From the NCBI RefSeq assembly GCF_024734385.1, contig NZ_JANHAP010000006.1:1-64000 (forward strand): a DNA stretch of 64,000 nt. The letters run 5' to 3'. Below, piece after piece: positions 60,809 to 64,000 of this stretch; position 1 is the stretch's first letter, and each line of letters starts with the position of its first letter. The translations under genes were made by a program, and so were the position numbers. The DNA is from Dasania sp. GY-MA-18. GTDB lineage: Bacteria > Pseudomonadota > Gammaproteobacteria > Pseudomonadales > Dasaniaceae. The notes under the pieces were generated by a model, which was not told the DNA's origin, searched no databases, and saw nothing but the letters and a program-made list of their open reading frames with translations.

Positions 60809-63022
60809 ATGAGTTTCCTAACTAAAACACGCAAGCCGCTGGGCTTGGCTATAGCTGCATTGTCTGCGGCTGGCATGGCTACGCAATTGAATGCGGCCAT
60901 TTTGGAAGAGGTTGTAGTAACCGCGCAAAAGCGCGAGCAAAACTTACAGGATGTGGGTGTGTCTGTCTCGGCATTTACGGGCAAGCAAACCCGTGCCTTG
61001 GGCTGGAATAACAGTGAGGACATAGCTGCGCAAACGCCGGGCTTGGTAACGGCTTCTTTTGCCGGTGACTCTACCGTATCTATATTCTCAGTGCGTGGTG
61101 TGGGGCAAAATGACTTTGCCGATCACCAAGAGGCTCCTACCGCTATGTATATAGATGGTGTGTATATTGCCAGTACCGGTGCGGCAGGTTTCCAAATGTT
61201 TGATGTGGAGCGGGTAGAAGTTCTGCGTGGCCCACAGGGTACCTTGTTTGGGCGTAACGCTACCGGTGGCTTGATGCATATCATCAATAAAAAGCCTACC
61301 GAAGAGTTTGAAGGTTATGTTGATGTAACGCTAGGTGATTTTGATCAGCGTCGTTTTGAAGCTGCGGTGAGTGGCCCGCTGGCTGAGAATGTTTTAGGTC
61401 GTTTATCTGTGCTGCAGGAAAGTGCTGATGGATACTTTGAAAACAAAGGTGCTGGCGATGATCTTCGTTCGCGTGATTATATGAGCTGGCGTGGCCAGTT
61501 AGAATTTAGAGCAGGTGATAATGCCACGGTAAATTGGTCTGCATGGCAGAATGTTACTGACCACGCTACGGGCGGTATATATGATCGTATCACGCCTTCA
61601 GGAGTTGATTATACTGGCCGTGGTAATGATTATCCCAAGGCTAATGAAGGCGCACCAGATGTAGAGGGTGAGGTAGACAAAGACTCGCACGGTATTATGC
61701 AAACAGTGGTAATAGACACTAAAGCATTTACAGTGACGTCTATCACTGATTTTCAAAAAATTGATAAATATTATTTAGAAGATTCAGATGGTGGCCCAGA
61801 TGCTTACTTATGGTATGACGCTGCCGCAGATGTAGAGCAATTTTCGCAAGAGTTGCGCTTAAATGGCGAGTCTGAAGGATTAAAATGGCAGGCAGGTTTA
61901 TATTACTTAAATATTGATGGTGTTTATTCCTCGCAAATTAATATTCCTTCTTTTGGTGGTAATCCAAAAAATGATTATACGCTTAGCACAGAGTCGTACT
62001 CTATTTTTGGTCAAATAGAATATGATTTGACGGATTCATTATTGCTTACAGCAGGTTTACGTTGGACTGATGATGAAAAAGAATTTGATATTACTAGTCA
62101 ATGTTTAGAAACAACTTTGCAGGCTGCCAAGGATGTCTTTGGTCCTAACTCTGTTGGCCCTGGTACGGGCGTAGACTGTGCATATCTTGAAAGCTTCGGA
62201 GCTGATGTGGTTTTAACCTTGCCGGGTGAGCAAAACTTTGAGCGCCACGATGAAGATTATTCAGGAAAGTTACAATTAGATTACCGCATGGTTGATGATG
62301 TTCTTCTATATGCTGGTGTTAGTAGAGGCATGAAAGGCGGCGGTTTTACTGCTCCTTTGGATGGCTTGTTGGCTGAGCCAGCTATGAGCTACGAACCAGA
62401 AATATTAACTAGCTATGAAATTGGTATTAAGTCTGAGTGGTGGGATGGCAAGGTACGGCTGAATGCTAGTGCTTTCCAATATGATTATGAAGACTATCAA
62501 GGATTTGTTTTTGTTGGCCTAACATCTGTAGTGGTAAACAATGATGCTACTGTAACCGGTGGTGAAATTGAGTTGTATGTTTCTCCTTCTGAGGGATGGG
62601 ATATATCACTGGGTGTGGCAATCCTCGATGCCGAAGTTGAAGACGTCACATTCCGTGACGGTGTTACTGTAGAGGACCAAGACAAAACTACATCACCAGA
62701 TTTAACGGCCAACTTGCTAATTAGAAAGGGCTGGGATTTAAGTGATGGCGCTGAGTTTGCCGTGCAGGTTGATGGTCAATATATCGATGAGCAGCAGTTA
62801 GGTACAGAAAATAGTGATTTGGCGATGACTAGCTCTTACTCCATTTGGAACGCTAGAGTGAGTTACACCACTGAAAACTGGGACGTAGCTGCATTTGTTA
62901 AAAATGCGGGTGATAAAGAGTACCGTACCTACGCTTTCGATCTAGAAACGGACTTTGGTTACTCACTAGAAGTTTACGGCCCACCACGCTGGGCAGGCAT
63001 ACAAGCCCAATATCGTTTCTAG
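60809..63022 (+). CDS. TonB-dependent outer-membrane receptor
   Basis: About 737 residues from the ATG at 60809 (GGAGAG site); a TTG four codons upstream is rejected. A signal peptide (GLAIAALSAAGMATQLNAA) is followed by EEVVVTAQKREQNLQDVGVS, a box and plug start seen in many uncharacterised receptors. Further on come RVEVLRGPQGTLFGRNATGG and a barrel ending WAGIQAQYRF. It is divergent from the glycosyltransferase. The ligand is unknown. Confidence 0.93.
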   Translation: MSFLTKTRKPLGLAIAALSAAGMATQLNAAILEEVVVTAQKREQNLQDVGVSVSAFTGKQTRALGWNNSEDIAAQTPGLVTASFAGDSTVSIFSVRGVGQNDFADHQEAPTAMYIDGVYIASTGAAGFQMFDVERVEVLRGPQGTLFGRNATGGLMHIINKKPTEEFEGYVDVTLGDFDQRRFEAAVSGPLAENVLGRLSVLQESADGYFENKGAGDDLRSRDYMSWRGQLEFRAGDNATVNWSAWQNVTDHATGGIYDRITPSGVDYTGRGNDYPKANEGAPDVEGEVDKDSHGIMQTVVIDTKAFTVTSITDFQKIDKYYLEDSDGGPDAYLWYDAAADVEQFSQELRLNGESEGLKWQAGLYYLNIDGVYSSQINIPSFGGNPKNDYTLSTESYSIFGQIEYDLTDSLLLTAGLRWTDDEKEFDITSQCLETTLQAAKDVFGPNSVGPGTGVDCAYLESFGADVVLTLPGEQNFERHDEDYSGKLQLDYRMVDDVLLYAGVSRGMKGGGFTAPLDGLLAEPAMSYEPEILTSYEIGIKSEWWDGKVRLNASAFQYDYEDYQGFVFVGLTSVVVNNDATVTGGEIELYVSPSEGWDISLGVAILDAEVEDVTFRDGVTVEDQDKTTSPDLTANLLIRKGWDLSDGAEFAVQVDGQYIDEQQLGTENSDLAMTSSYSIWNARVSYTTENWDVAAFVKNAGDKEYRTYAFDLETDFGYSLEVYGPPRWAGIQAQYRF

Positions 63023-63081
63023 AGAGTACTGTTCTAGTTTAAATAGTTAGGCTTATCCCCCTAGGTCTGTATGACTAGTTT

Positions 63082-63108
63082 AGCTGCACCTTTGGGTGCA
63101 GCTTTTTT
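63082..63108 (+). terminator. Rho-independent terminator after the TonB receptor
   Basis: agctgcacc-tttg-ggtgcagct followed by a T-run, 60 bp after the stop codon. Confidence 0.9.
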
Positions 63109-63131
63109 ACCCCGTATTTTTTGGAGTGCAT

Positions 63132-64000
63132 ATGTGTGCTAAAAGCAATGTAGTGGTCGCTGCTAGCGAGAGTAATGCTGAGCAGCGATCTGTTTTAAGA
63201 GCGGCCTTTTTAGCAGAAACTCGTTACTGCGATTGGCGGCTAGTAGCGCTAAGCGCCGATGCCTCTTTTCGTCGATATTTTCGCCTTAGCCATAATGGCC
63301 AGTCGGTGCTGCTGATGGATTCTCCGCCCGACAGCGAAGATATGGATAGTTATATCAAGGTGGCTCAATACCTGTTAAGTGCCGGTTTACGAGCCCCTAA
63401 AATTTATGCCTTAGATCAAATCAATGGCTTTGCCATTATCGAAGATTTCGGCAATCAAACGTATACCCAGTTATTAGATGCTGGTGAACAGGCAGAGCCA
63501 TTATATCAATTGGCTATAGATGCCTTGGCGCGTTTACATCAGCGCTTGGACATTAAGCAAATTGATATCCCACGCTATGACCAGGGTTATTATCAGGATG
63601 AGGCGTCTTTATTTATTGATTGGTATTGGCCCGCCAGAACCGGCGGTCAAATTTCCGATAATTTACGCCGTGAATATATGGCTATCTGGGATCAACTTCT
63701 GGCCCAGGTTGCTACTGATAATGAATGCATGATTTTACGCGATTATCACGTTGATAATTTGATGGTGATAGCCGGTGAAAGCGGCTTGAATAGTTGCGGC
63801 TTATTAGATTTTCAGGATGCACTAATAGGTTCGCGGGCTTATGACATGGTGTCTTTATTTGAGGATGCCAGGCGTGATGTGGACCAAGCTATGGCGCAGC
63901 GTTTAATAGAAGGCTATCTCAAAGATTTTGGCCCGCAACAGGCAGCCGATTTTCATTATGACTACAACGTATTAGGTGCTCACCGCCATATTAAGATTGT
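63132..64000 (+). CDS. amgK: AmgK-like sugar kinase (aminoglycoside phosphotransferase family), cut by the right edge
   Basis: 289 residues are visible from the ATG at 63132, with the frame open to the window's end. The order of motifs fits the AmgK/phosphotransferase group: DASFRRYFRLSHNGQSVLLM, IIEDFGNQTYTQLLDAG, the catalytic LRDYHVDNLMVIA and the metal-binding LLDFQDALIGSRAYDMVSL. AmgK phosphorylates N-acetylmuramate and N-acetylglucosamine at C1 in the MurNAc recycling route to UDP-MurNAc. A murU gene would be expected just beyond the edge. Confidence 0.85.
   Translation, partial: MCAKSNVVVAASESNAEQRSVLRAAFLAETRYCDWRLVALSADASFRRYFRLSHNGQSVLLMDSPPDSEDMDSYIKVAQYLLSAGLRAPKIYALDQINGFAIIEDFGNQTYTQLLDAGEQAEPLYQLAIDALARLHQRLDIKQIDIPRYDQGYYQDEASLFIDWYWPARTGGQISDNLRREYMAIWDQLLAQVATDNECMILRDYHVDNLMVIAGESGLNSCGLLDFQDALIGSRAYDMVSLFEDARRDVDQAMAQRLIEGYLKDFGPQQAADFHYDYNVLGAHRHIKI

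Overview
The window looks like a chromosome segment of a marine-type gammaproteobacterium. The signs are four TonB-dependent receptors, an NAD-linked formate dehydrogenase, an NhaC-type Na+/H+ antiporter, a sodium:neurotransmitter-symporter-family transporter, the tesA/ybbA/ybbP neighbourhood and an amgK-like kinase. Base composition appears moderate (not computed). A Cellvibrionales/Spongiibacteraceae-like host is a guess from gene content; no rRNA gene or other taxonomic marker is present.

Layout. (1) 1-1,619: the start of a putative transposase gene, then three small minus-strand genes, each followed by an integron attC site; no integrase is visible. (2) 2,180-9,252: formate dehydrogenase operon fdsG-fdsB-fdsA-fdhD (minus), divergent from a ModE-HTH/periplasmic-binding-type regulator. 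(3) 9,285-27,722: mixed core and accessory genes (acetyltransferase, NhaC, two solute-binding proteins, methyltransferase, DAHP synthase, LysR, TonB receptor, TPR-sulfotransferase, ureohydrolase, VOC protein, tesA divergent from ybbA-ybbP), with a 1-kb repeat region at 19.4-20.4 kb. (4) 27,944-33,705: a decayed IS110-family transposase, then a second integrase-less cassette block on the minus strand. One cassette of about 4 kb carries a SIR2-domain protein overlapping a gene for a 940-residue, apparently all-helical protein; this is the best candidate for an undescribed anti-phage defence system. (5) 33,886-36,260: FUSC transporter, a 45-bp tandem repeat interrupted by a 292-bp MITE-like insertion with a 7-bp target duplication, and YtoQ. 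(6) 36,278-53,762: a lower kynurenine (3-hydroxyanthranilate meta-cleavage) pathway in two transcriptional blocks: LysR // nbaE-H-G-F-C-D plus an LVIVD-like protein, and nbaJ-nbaI divergent from kynU. The two promoter regions share an 18-bp motif in opposite orientation. A 1-kb composite repeat array and a TonB receptor lie between the blocks. (7) 53,816-63,022: NSS transporter, TonB receptor, TetR regulator, two tandem cupins, a family-1 glycosyltransferase and another TonB receptor. (8) 63,132-end: start of an AmgK-like sugar kinase, cut by the window edge.

How the genes work together. KynU would make (3-hydroxy)anthranilate from (3-hydroxy)kynurenine. NbaC opens the ring, NbaD decarboxylates, NbaE oxidises, NbaF deaminates, NbaG decarboxylates, NbaH hydrates, NbaI cleaves to pyruvate and acetaldehyde, and NbaJ makes acetyl-CoA. 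Tryptophan dioxygenase, kynurenine formamidase and kynurenine monooxygenase are not in the window. The NSS transporter and neighbouring TonB receptors may bring in the substrate; that is inference from position.
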